64,000 nucleotides of DNA from Brachionus plicatilis (taxonomy: Eukaryota > Rotifera > Eurotatoria > Ploima > Brachionidae), in contig QEOQ01000207.1 of assembly GCA_010279815.1 (NCBI GenBank), positions 1,642,078-1,706,077 of the forward strand. The letters are read 5' to 3'. Both the position numbers and the translations under genes were made by a program. This document shows, in pieces, positions 1 to 11,700 of this stretch; position 1 is the first letter of the stretch; each line of letters begins with the position of its first letter. Under the pieces are notes generated by a model that did not search any database, had not been told where the DNA came from, and saw only the letters and a program-made list of their open reading frames with translations.

Positions 1-2834
1 TTGTTAAAAATTGATAATATAATTAAATTTTAGTACTTGATGGATTAAAAATTTGCATAACATATTTTATTGATTAAACAATATATTTTTTTTTAATTTT
101 TATTTTTTAACAAAATAAAAAGAAAAAAAATGGAAAGAAAAAAATTGAAAAAATTATTTTTTGAATTTTTTAGGACTAATTTTAGAATAGTGTTTTTGTA
201 CATAATTTAAAAATTAATATATTCAATCTTTTATTACTTCCTCTTGGAAGTTTCTTTAAAATTTAGATAGTATTTGTATAAATCCTGTTAAAATTAATTA
301 ATTTTTAAAATATTTTTTTTTTAGATTGAATAATTTATTTTAAGGCATTTAATAATTACAAATTGTTAGAATTATTTTAAATATCATGTTAATTACCCAA
401 TAATTAAATCCCTAAAAACCATGTCACACTGTTTAAAATGAAAATAAATTGAAAATTTTTATTAGCTTAGTTTAAATGATTAATGGTAAGTATCACTTGA
501 AATTTATTACTTAGAAATCATTTAAGCAAGTAAAGTGAGCCTGAAAAGCAAAATTGTTGAAAAAAAAACCAAAAATTCGATTGATTAAAATGTGGAAAAT
601 TAAAAGGTTCTAAATAATTAGGGTACAAATGCACATGTTTTTCCTATTCTGGTCTTAAATTAAAATTATCTCAGACAAAAATCGATATTTCTAGTTACGT
701 TCTTTAAAAACTAAAATCAAATATCAAGATACATTTATAGTTAGAGAATTTTTTCTTTTTCAATATCACCTTTTTTGTTGTGTAAATATTTGCATTTAAA
801 ACCAAATAATGTTCATTAATTTAAATAGTTTTCGTCTCCATTTACTTTTGAGAAAAAAATTATTACTTATTCGCAAGATTCGAAAAAAAGAGCTTCAAAA
901 ATGTGCATATGAAAATTTATTTATAATTTTGCTTGAATAAAAAATAATAAAAATTTCCGTTTATTTCACAATTTTTTAGATAATTTTCTTATGGTTGTTT
1001 ATTTTGAGAGATAATTTTTTTTAGATGTTCATAGCACATTTTTTTAGAGCGCACCTTTGCTGCTTGGGTAAAAATTAAAAAAAATAACATCCAATTCGAG
1101 CTGATTGATTTTTTATTTAATCGAAATTTTCTTTTTAAAGAATGCAAATTTGTCTAATTTTTATGATCATTGAAAAATTTGAGGAATACCCCTAGATACT
1201 TAGTCACATAAATGAATTTTCCATCTAAAGAGACTTAAAAACATATTAAACAAAACAAAATCAAAGTTTGACTTTGTTGATTCTTTTTGTTAGGACTTAA
1301 CTTAATTAACTTTTTTTCAATTAATCTCTTTTATTTCTCAAGTAATTCGTTCTATTCATTTTCCAAAAAACCATGTCTCGGTAGAAAAGTCTGATGTTCC
1401 TTAATCAAGAATCTTAGATTTTTAATACTGAATAGATAATAAATTCATTAGAAAAAAATTTTTTCATATTCCCTTAAGAAACAATGATTTGTTAGTTAAA
1501 TTTTAATAAGATTTTAGGGTGTTTTTTTTTAATTCTACAAAAAAATTAAAAATTGGAAATTTATTTACTACTACGTTTCGTGAGATCAAATAATTGAATA
1601 GAAATTAGATTTTGTTTATTTTCTGTCCCAAATAACTAACGAGGCTAAATAAACACATTAAAGAGAATTACAGTTTTTATGCTAATCTAAAATATAATTT
1701 CTCATTTATCTCTCATTGACTAAATATTAATATTGCCGAAAATCCACCGGTTAAACACGAGATGACTTGGGCTGAATTTTAAACAAAATAATAATAATAA
1801 TCTTTTTTTGTTAACATGTCTGTAAATTTTTTTTAAAAGAGTGGAATTTACGAATAAAGTTTTCTGATGCTAATTTTTTTTTCTTGTCTATTAATTTTTT
1901 TATTCAAATTTATTGATTTATTTTCAATTTTCATTGAACAAGAAAATTAGATAATGAAATATTCTGATTCGATTTCATAAAAAATTTTCAATTCTTGTTA
2001 ATCAAAAAAACATAGTTTAAAAGCTTCTAGAATTAAAATTCAACCATAAATGAGCTCAGTTTATTCTTAGAATTAATAAAAATAATTATTAAAGAAAATT
2101 CTTTCAAAAAAGCATGAATTTAAAAAAATGCTAGTTCGTATTCCATCATTTTTCGTGACGAATTCTTTTAATTTGAATAATTGAATTGAATTGAATTAAC
2201 TCAAAAACTTATTGGTTTCTTGTCAATTTCTTTAAAATAAAATTCAATTTTTTATTTTAGATTGTGTTAAAAACGTTTTCCTAATCATCTCACAAAACCT
2301 TAATAAAATTTTTTGACATTCAAGCATCAAAAATGCTCTCGCATTGGTACAATCACGACAATTTGGGAAACAGTCTTAAAGTAATTTATTTAAATTTTCA
2401 ATTATGCCAAAGCTTAATCAATTTATGACTTAAGTCTGTCAAAAGTGCTTCCAATGTGCCTAAAATGGAATCCAGTTTTCTGAAGTATGAAAAATTTCAA
2501 TATATTTTTCAGCTTTTTATTTAAAGAATACCCTGATTTTAAATCAGTAGAGATTAGCTTCTACTTTGTAAACAGGATAATTTTTAAAAAGATGATTATC
2601 AATTGGGAATCATTTTTTTGAATGATGAATTTTTGACATTTCTAGATAAGTCATTTTTAAAAATATATTAGTATTATTTTTTTAAAAATATCTAGTCGGA
2701 TAACAAATAAATCAATACTAATAAAGCTTATTTGCAGATTTGAGCTTTAAATAGTTTAATTTAAAACTGAAACCATTTATATTCAAAAAGAAATCACATT
2801 ATATTTTTAAATCTAATTGAGTGATATTGAATAA
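1..2834. other. AT-rich spacer, no gene seen
   Basis: No reading frame with coding character or recognisable motif on either strand. The stretch is homopolymer A/T runs with a short (GAATT)n-like run near 2175-2200. The right end may hold an untranslated or short coding 5' exon of the Ras-like gene that follows. Confidence 0.6.
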
Positions 2835-2939
2835 TTGAAAAAATTTAGAGTCCCAGACGTCCGAGGAAACTCAATATCAATACCTCAACAGCAATTATCA
2901 GCCAGTGTTTCAAGTATCAACAGTAATAAGGGAAGTAGC

Positions 2940-4108
2940 ATGAATTTAAGAGATGGATCGCCCAATTTTCGTGTACCATGGAAAATTATACTACTCGGCG
3001 ACGCTGGAGTTGGAAAAACGTCAATAGTAAAACAATTTTAATTTATTTTGAATTTTTCATTTAATCACTAAAAATTGGCATTTTATTTAATTACTATAAA
3101 TCATTTTTGATCATCATGAATCTTTATGCTGGGCCAAATATCCTTTAGCAATTAGTTTTATTGATCGATTTAAATTATTTAGAATAATATTTTTTTCAGA
3201 TTATTAAAAAATTGTTGTAGGCATTTTTAATTTTTAACTTGAGGATAAAATTATTAATCAAAATTAACAAGAAAAGTTTAATTTATCAATTTTATTTTTA
3301 ATCCTAGATAAAGCAATATTTGAATGGCAATTTTAATGCAAACTACAATCCAACTGTTGAAGATAGTTATTTACATAATATTACACTTCCAGGTAAAGAT
3401 GTGATATTTAAAAATAGATTTAATAAAAACATTCATATTTAGATGGTTTAAATCAGTGCATAGAAATCTTAGACACTTCAGGCTATTACCAATTTCCGGC
3501 AATGAGAGAACTCAATATACGACTAGGCACTGCTTTTATCCTTGTTTTCGATCTTTCTAAGGAAGAAACATATAAAAGCTTAATAGAACTTCGTCAAATG
3601 ATATTTACCATTAAAAGTAGACATTTAGATCAAAATTTGGGGCTTGATTTAAAATTTTTTAAATTTAGATACAGAGAATATTCCAATTGTTATTGTTGGT
3701 AATAAGTCTGATTTGAAAACGGAAAAGACAAAAAATTTCCTGAGTCTAGATGAAAAGATCAAGTTTCAATATGTTCAATCGAGTGCCAAGGAAAACATAA
3801 ATGTTCCGCAGATTTTTAAATTAGTTGTTGATTTGATAATAAAAGAAATTGAGGAAACCCGAGAGGCTTTAAACGCGGCTAATATTTCCCGTAGAAATAG
3901 TACAATATCTTTTGTGAGACGCATAAGTACGCATAATTTGATGGGACTAAGAGCTGATCATTCTGCCCGAAGATTTTCTGAACCAGTGTGTGTCGAAAAC
4001 CAAACAGAAGAAAAGATTAGCAAAAAGTCTGATAAAAGCACCAAAGATTCAACTAAAGGACTCACTACTCCAACAAAACGAAAACAAAAAAATTGTATTA
4101 TTTCTTAA
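2940..4108 (+). CDS. Ras-family small GTPase (Rasd/Rasl-like), 4 exons
   Basis: Exons 2940-3026, 3308-3392, 3443-3616 and 3669-4108 join in phase (261 residues from this ATG). The P-loop GDAGVGKTS, switch I NPTVEDS, switch II LDTSGYYQFPAM, the NKSD base-recognition motif and SSAK are all visible. The C-terminus is a basic Ser-rich tail ending CIIS, a CaaX box that predicts prenylation and membrane attachment. The DTSG...FPAMRELNI block resembles the Dexras/Rhes and RASL10 groups more than classical Ras; the Gln at the catalytic switch II position is not present, so intrinsic GTPase activity may be low (inference). The frame is open upstream to about 2850, after a plausible TTTAG acceptor, so a further 5' coding exon is possible. 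The stop codon overlaps a poly(A) signal AATAAA at 4107-4112. Confidence 0.85.
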
Positions 4109-4267
4109 TAAAACTTTTATCGCCCATAATTAAAATTCTATCGAGCCTATTTTATATCCCATTTTTTATTGACGTGTAAATTATTTCTGAGAACTAAAAC
4201 ATGTGATCAATTATTTTGTTATTTTAAAATTTTCTTTATTTTTTTTACAAAATTAAAACTAAATAAA

Positions 4268-6302
4268 ATGAATAAAATAATCATTTTCATAGCGTTATTT
4301 TTATTTGTTAAATCAAATGAAGATCCTGTGTCTAACTTAATAGAAAATGGTGAAATTGTTAAAATAAGAGGCTATTATGAAAGTCCCGATACTGATGTTT
4401 TCTTAAAAAATGACCCATACCTTTCAAGACCAGCAAAGTTTATTGACTATGCCGAGAGTCTTAAAATCGTTTATGATGATTGGAATATTTTGGAGTTAAA
4501 AAAAAATACGGCACTTTCAGTTTGCTATGGCAATTTAACTCAGTTTATCAAAAGTGATAAAATTCAAACTGAAACTAATCTATACAAATTTCTATCCCAT
4601 ATTGATGAATATGCCTCTCCAACTATTACCAAATTCGACATGCCACTATTTATCAGGTAATCAAAAATTTTTTTTTTCATTGATTAAATTTTAAAATAAA
4701 GTCATTATTAATTTTACCAAAACGATCTTTTAAATATAGTAAGAGAAAATTAAGCTCAAATATTTTAAGCCAATTAAAAGATTAAAAATTAATGTAAATA
4801 AATATTAAATTGAGCAAAGAATAGCATTAATAATTTTTTTAATTTTTTTTCTACTATTTCAAATTTTTAAAGAGAAGAATTGAGTTTACCCTCGATTTTG
4901 GAATGTGATTATTTGAAAAATCGATTTGTTGAAGTGGTAAGTATTCTTTAATAATTAATCTATGGTTAAAAATAGTTTTTTTTTAAGCAAATGAATTTTT
5001 ACATGAATTTTGAGACTTATTCACCTTTTGAAACTTCTGAATCGGACCAACTAGTATGTATGCTAAAAGGGAATTTTTCCAGTGTTCTTCTGCGTCCTGA
5101 AGAATACGAAAAAGTATTATTTTAAATTTTGTGAATTTTATCTCTCAACTGAATGTTTAGTTTTTGCTAAATCAAAATTCAAAAGATGACTTAAAAAATG
5201 TGAAGCATAGTATCGGGGAAATTGAAAAAGGACAATGCTTTTATGTTCCATCAAAATCGTAAAAACATTTTTTTTTAAATATTTTTAATTGTAATTTCAA
5301 ATTATTTAGCTACTATACAATAAAAACCAATGAAGCTTGGTTTTATTCTATTTCATGGATCCCAGTTACCGAAGCTGTGAATCAAACTGATTGCTTTTTG
5401 TCTAACAGAGAACCGAAAAAAACTAAATTATCAGATTTAGCCTATAAAAAGGATTTTGGACGAGCCAATCGTGAGACCAAAACAGGCTTTGTGTATAATT
5501 TTTAAATTTTAAAAAGATAAAAATAATAATTGAGTACTTTTTTAGTTCGTATTTTTTATTTTATCTCGATTCAGATCAAATTACTGGAATCAACAAAGAA
5601 AATTTTATTGAAAAAGTAAAAAAAGATGCAACAATAATGAATTCAATACAAAATTGTGACAATCAATGTCCATTTATTTTAAGCAAAGTAATTTTACATG
5701 AATTTTAAAAAAAGATCTAAATTAATGAAATGATATTGATAGCTTTTCAAAGAATTGGACACAGACAAAGATTCGATGTTTTCGCTTCGAGACATTTTTA
5801 ATTTGGATTATGATTCGGCCTTGGAGCTTAATAAGAAGATAGAAAAACATGTTCAAGAATTAGGACAATCTTTGTTGGGTCAAATTGAAAATTTAAAAAA
5901 GGTTGAATAAATCTTAAATTTTAGTTTTTTGAGAATTAATCTCTTTTTTAGTCATTTACACAATTGAAAAATTTAGCCGAACAACATGGTATGACTGACA
6001 AAGTAATGGCAATGCTAAAAGAAAAGCTTAAAGAGTGGAAAAATAATCTCTCTGAAGAAGAACAAAAGAAATTTGGAGAAATTGAGCTGGATTCAGTATT
6101 TGAAAAATTGTTTAGTTTCGATTCAAATACTGAAAAAAATGAAAGATCTAAAAGAAGAGACGAGGCCCGAAAAATTGCTGAGGAAAGTAGAAAAAAATCC
6201 GAATCTGATGAAACTGAAGGCCAATCTTTTCGAGAAATAGATGAAAATGAAGAAGCAGAAATTTTAGCTGATGATGAAAATAACATTAAAGAAGAACTTT
6301 GA
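4268..6302 (+). CDS. Secreted or ER-lumen orphan protein with two EF-hand-like loops
   Basis: Starts at an ATG 160 bp after the Ras-like gene. A hydrophobic signal peptide (IIIFIALFLFV) is followed by a mature chain with several Cys and N-glycosylation sites (NLT, NFS, NQT). Exons include 4268-4656, 4873-4936 and 4988-about 5113, then about 5161-5260, 5311-5502, 5546-5687, 5743-5900 and 5951-6302; all junctions I checked keep frame. Two acidic loops, DSDQITGINKEN and DTDKDSMFSLRD, look like a pair of EF-hand calcium sites. The last ~110 residues are a charged Glu/Lys helix. I do not recognise the family; calcium binding is inferred from the loops alone. An alternative is a lineage-specific ER chaperone-type protein. 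Confidence 0.7.
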
Positions 6303-6578
6303 ATTTTTTCCAATTGAAATTTCTTAAAATAAAAAATATACAAAATTCAGGCCTTAAATTTAAGTCATTATCGCATAATTTAGTTCTAATTTTTAAAATA
6401 TAATAACCATAAAGCATTTCAAAAAACTTTATTTCAAAAATATATTTAGACAAAAGATAAAATTCAAAAATCAAAAAAGAAAAAATTAAATCTTAAGTTT
6501 TGATTCATAAAATTAAATTTTTTTTAAATTAAAAAACTATTTAATTTAATTTTTTCGTTTTTTTGTATTTAGCATAAA

Positions 6579-7654
6579 TCAAAAGTAATTGATCACCTTT
6601 CTTTCAACAATTTCGCCTTTTCTAATTTTCACTAACATGGTTCGAGTGTGCCAAACATGAATCTGTCCAACAAACAAAATAAATTTTAATGCAAACAAAA
6701 ATTAACATCAAACCTTTGAACAAACTTCTGCTTTAGGTTCAAAATCAGCCACTTTAATATTCAACCTTTTTAAAAAGCTTCCCTCCAGATCACTTTTAGT
6801 AAATCTTTCAAAATAGCTATCATCAAACTGATACAATAGTTGGACGTTTATGGCAAAAGAAGCCATATCTGTAGGAACATATCTTCTTTGATTATAGGCA
6901 TAAAACCAATCAACCACTTTGTCATTGTTGCATATTGGGGCTTCATATTTCAAACCACCGACAAGAGCAACTGGCCAAACACCAATTTTTTTCACTGATC
7001 GAATCTTAAAGGTAGCAATTTTTAAGTAATTAAGAAAACTCATTATTTAACTATATATTACATCTTCAAACAATTTGAGACTATAAGAATTGTCGTCATC
7101 AGCAAAATAAACAATGGCATTCTGGGGTTGTTTTTCTTTAATCCAATAAATACCTCGATTTCGCTGTTCAACTCCTTTATGAGCACTGTACTTACTAGGC
7201 TTTTCTAATTTAAGGGTTTTCTCTGCTAAATGAACAATATTCAAATTGGACTCCATGGCAAAAGAAGATATTTTGTCAGATTTCTCTAGAGAATCTTCGA
7301 CGATTATCCAAACAATTTTAGGCACTAGTAAAAGAGTATTTCTAAGCCTGGTTAGATCGGCCATTTGAGTTTCACGTAAATAAGTTGGAGTAATGATGTA
7401 AATTGTGGGCATTTCATCATAAATGTCAACAAATCGTAGAAAATATTTACATGAGTGAATTTTTTGGCAGTTTTCGATGTTTTTTTTAGCTTGACTTTTA
7501 TAGATGAGATCATTTGCAAGGATATTTTCATTCGTTTGATTCTTAACTATCAAAAATTATACCAAAAAATTTGTTTAGATTTCAAATACTTACGATAAAT
7601 TACTAAAAGTATTAGGATACCAAAATAAACAAGAACATATTCTAGAGTTTTCAT
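6579..7654 (-). CDS. Beta-1,3-glucuronyltransferase, GT43 (B3GAT) family
   Basis: Four exons (7594-7654, 7062-7546, 6714-7004, 6579-6662) join in phase into 306 residues. The first exon encodes a short N-terminal hydrophobic anchor (YVLVYFGILILLVIY), as expected for a type II Golgi enzyme. The catalytic domain shows TPTYLRETQMADLTRLRNTL, the FADDDNSYSLKLFED metal-binding DDD motif, then GVWPVALVGGLKYE and the terminal VWHTRT signature. These blocks follow the GT43 order closely. Family members transfer glucuronic acid from UDP-GlcA to galactose, either in the glycosaminoglycan linker (B3GAT3) or in HNK-1 type glycans (B3GAT1/2); the sequence does not let me choose between them. It is convergent with the EF-hand-like gene, with 276 bp between their stop codons. 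Confidence 0.92.
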
Positions 7655-8798
7655 TTGAGAAGAATTTTGCCAATGATATACAACAATTAATTATGTAAAT
7701 GAATTAATTTTAGGATCCAATTTTTTTATTTTTGAAACAAAATTTAGAGATTCTAAGTTTTTTTAAAGTAAATTCAAAGAGATTGGTACCATTAGTTTTT
7801 TTTAGCAGAAGCGATGGTTGTATCAAAAATAATAGAGTAATGGAAAAAAATAAAGTGGTTCAGTGATTATTTTTATTTTTAATTTGAAAATATAATTTTG
7901 GTGTTGTTTTTTAAAAAATAAAATTGATAGAGCATAAATTTTAAATGATCAATTTAAAGTTGATTTTAAATGAATCGTGATATTTTTTTCTTCAATTTAA
8001 ATCACTGACTACAATAAAATTAATTTTTTTTATTTTTAATTCAAAAATTATTATGGTTAAATGAGTTGGCATGTAATCTAGATAAATTATGCATTGTCAA
8101 AATTTTTTTATTTATTTTTTTACTTTGTCCTATGAATAAAAAGAGATAGCAGAGTTTGGTTCAATTTTTGTTATAGATTTAATGAACAAAAATTCAAAAA
8201 TAAATTTTATTTGATTTTCTCTTTAAATAAAAAAAATTAAATATTTAAACTATAACCACCATTAACAATATTAAAACCATAAAACAAAAATAATTAAAAA
8301 GTATTTATATTTTAAAAATTGTGATAAGTTCATTTGCTGGAACATTTTCGAAAAAAAGGCCTGCTATTCAATTGACCATTTTTTAAAAATTTATTCAAAA
8401 TAAATTAAAACAAATCCGGTAGAAAATATAATGGAAAAAGCCAAATTTACATTCAAACTAAAGAAATTCCGCAAATATATACCATCAAACAAAATGAATA
8501 TTTAAAAAAAAAAAAAAGAGGAAAAATCCAAGAACACTAATAGATATTAGCAATTTATTTGGTGAGAATAATAAACAAAAAAGATAATACACTTACAAAA
8601 TTGACATTAAAATTTTTCAATTTTTTTTTTATATTAGTTTTAATAAATCGAAAGTCGGAAAAGGCACTATTGTTCATGAAAAATTGCCACAACCATTTAT
8701 TAGCTCTGAACAATTGAAGCCAATCAGTCTTAAATATTGTCTTTGGTTCCACCGTCTTTCAAGCCATTAACTAACCTATTTAATTGAACGATTAAAAT
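7655..8798. other. AT-rich intergenic stretch
   Basis: Lies between the B3GAT start and the nuclear receptor stop. It holds homopolymer runs and a 65-codon minus-strand frame (8555-8752) without an ATG start or recognisable content. It probably includes the 3' untranslated region of the receptor gene on its right side. Confidence 0.5.
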
Positions 8799-11700
8799 TT
8801 ATTGGTAAGTGGCCGAGTCGTCGATGTCGGAGCCCAAAATAGATGGTATAATGGAATCGATTTGAACGTTGCCTATAGCATCGTTAAAAAACACCTCTTC
8901 CATTATCACTGTATTCATTCGTTTTAACGAGGCTATTTTCAGCAGCAAACGTTCGGCGCGCTCCGTGTCAACTAAAGTCTCGGGTTTTTTATCTTCACTA
9001 TCAGCTTTTTCCATTTTATCATTTGACTCTATTTTGGCACTATTTTTGTTCTTTATGTATTCTTTCAATTGTTTGCATGCCAAACTTCGGAACGATTTTA
9101 CTTGGTCCTTGAATGTGAGTGTTTTTTGAGCTTTCAAAAACGATTTGCTTGGATTATTGTTCATGTCATACTGATTCTGAGACTGAACATAATAATTTAG
9201 ACTGATGGAATCTGAAATTTTCAATTTTTTTTAGTTTAGCTGAATTAAAAAAAAAAAAAAAAAATTACCTGTATCAAACAAAGAAATGAGTTTTAAATAA
9301 GCATACTCGATTTGGTTTAATTTAAGTCGTTCACAATCATTTATAAATGTCTGTAGGTAAAACAATTGTTCATTTATAATCGAGTATTTTCTATTTGTAT
9401 TGTTGTTTTGGTATTTGACATTTAAATTGGCCAAAAGTGTTGTCAATGAGAGAGACTTTGAACATTGCGACATACCCAGGGCGAACACATCAAACCAATT
9501 TTTCTGCAATAAGACTATCTGAACGTCAATACTAAAAAAAAAATTTTTTTTTTTTAAATTTTATTTTAAAAGTATTTAAGAATGGTAAATGATGATTTAA
9601 AAAATTTAATTTTTTTTTCTTTTATTAATTTATTTAAAGAAGTTTAAAATGGATTTTAATTTTTTCATTTTTTTAACTTATAAAAATACTATTTGTATAA
9701 AAAATTAAAAAATTTAAATTTTGAAATTTTTAATTATTTATACAAATTATGTAAAAATGTGTAAATTTAATTTTTTAAGACTCAATATTTATACTCTGCT
9801 TAACTCTAAAAAAACTTTACAATTCTTTTGTCTAAAATTTATATTAAAATTTTTATAATTTTTTAACATCGCCGAAACTGGCGTAATTTTCGAAATAAAT
9901 AATAAATAACAATAATAAAAAAATACTGTTATTAATTAAACTTGAATTAAATTTATGAAAAAAAACAAACAAGCATTAGAATCAAAATCTTTAACTCTTA
10001 TTAATTTTCTGTGAATAATTTTTTAAAAATTTATTTTTTGTAAAATACATGCAAAACTCTTATTCTCAATTTACTTTGTATTTTGCAAAAAACTTTCTAG
10101 ATTGATATTATACATTTTTTTTTTATGCTTTATTTTTTACGACATCGCCATAATTGTTCCCAATATGAATAAATTGATAAATAAATAATAAAAATAGGAA
10201 AAAAACTTACTCTAATAATTTGAATGCATTGTTGGAATTTTTGACCCATTCAAAAGATTGAAGGAGTAAACGAGAAGCCGACTGAAGTATAAAATTTTCA
10301 CTGAACGGCAAAATAGGTGCCGAAATGGAAAACTCGGCTTGTTGTTCATTGACCATGTTCTCACCGTTTAATTGATCCCAAATTTTTTTCTCGTTAGCAA
10401 GTTCGGTCTGTAAATCATCGTCTTTTAACAAAGTGCTCAAATTCTTAAAAAAATAAAAATAAAATATTAATTTAAATTCTTCAATGTTTAAAATTTTCAA
10501 ATTACATTTTTGTTAGAAGCAGCTCTTGCCAGACTGTCAAATGCTCTTAAAATGGCGTCTTTTTTGTTTACAGGTTGTGCCTGCTCATCGTTTTCGTTTT
10601 CAGCTGGTGCAAACAACGAATTGGGTGATGTCATTTCGTTGTTTTTTTTGATAAACAATTGCTCGTAAATGCCAAGCTTGGACTTTGGTGAAAAATTCTT
10701 CTGATCATTTGTCTGTGAGTTGTACACTGTTGACGAAGATGCAATTGAATTGTAACCTGAGGAACACGAACTTGATGATATTGATGAAATTGGCGATGAA
10801 GATTTAAAATTAGAACCTGAATTTTGTTCACCTTGACCATCTGGCTTCGCTTCATCCACATTCGATCCGCCATCTTAAACTAAAACCTGAAAGCAATATT
10901 CAAAACATTGTGTTCCAAAGAAGAAGCTTACAGAATTTTCCTCTCGGTTTTCCCACTGTATTTTGATTATTAAGTGAGTTCTCCTTGGTTTTAGCAATGT
11001 ATTTTTGATTTTGCATTGAAACATTTGAGTCCAAGTTCATTGAACCAACAAATGGCCGTCTCTCATTTTGCACAGCTAAAGTAAAAATATAATTAAAATC
11101 GAATTTTGTTTAGTTTAATAAATAACAAAAAAAAAATTAATTAATTGATTAAATCATAATAATTCTTAATAAACTTAACAGTGTACCGAAATAAAAAAGC
11201 TTTTAAATTCAACCTGGCAACAAAATCAGCATATTTTTTTTCAAATTGACTTCAAGTATAATACAGTTAATTGAGTAATATATTAATAATATATTTTTAA
11301 ATTAAGTAGCGTATGAAGATGTAATAAACTTTTCATTTTTGATAAAATTGATTTCTAAGGTAGATTTTAAAGGTTTATGATTTTAAAGGTTTTTGAAATT
11401 CAGTATAAAATAATAAAAAAGAACATAAAAAAATGATAAAAAATAGAATAAATTTTTTTCTAAAAGTTTTAAATTAGTTCCGTGAAGGCAACATGGTGCA
11501 ACATTCAAAGCTGCATCATTAATCAAGGTCAGCTAAACTCTGCAAATTTAGCAGAGCTTAGATTTCAATATTTTTGAGCGTAATGCATTTTGCAGAGATT
11601 TTGCATATCATTAGCAGACTTTGACAGTTGATGAAACTTTTAATGTTGCACTATGTTACTGATACTGAATTTTAAACTTTTAGAAAAAAATTATTCAATT

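Noticed and set aside
8555..8752. 65-codon minus-strand frame after the nuclear receptor stop
   Set aside because: Begins GTG, has no motif and is followed by a poly-Lys/Phe tail typical of AT-rich noise.
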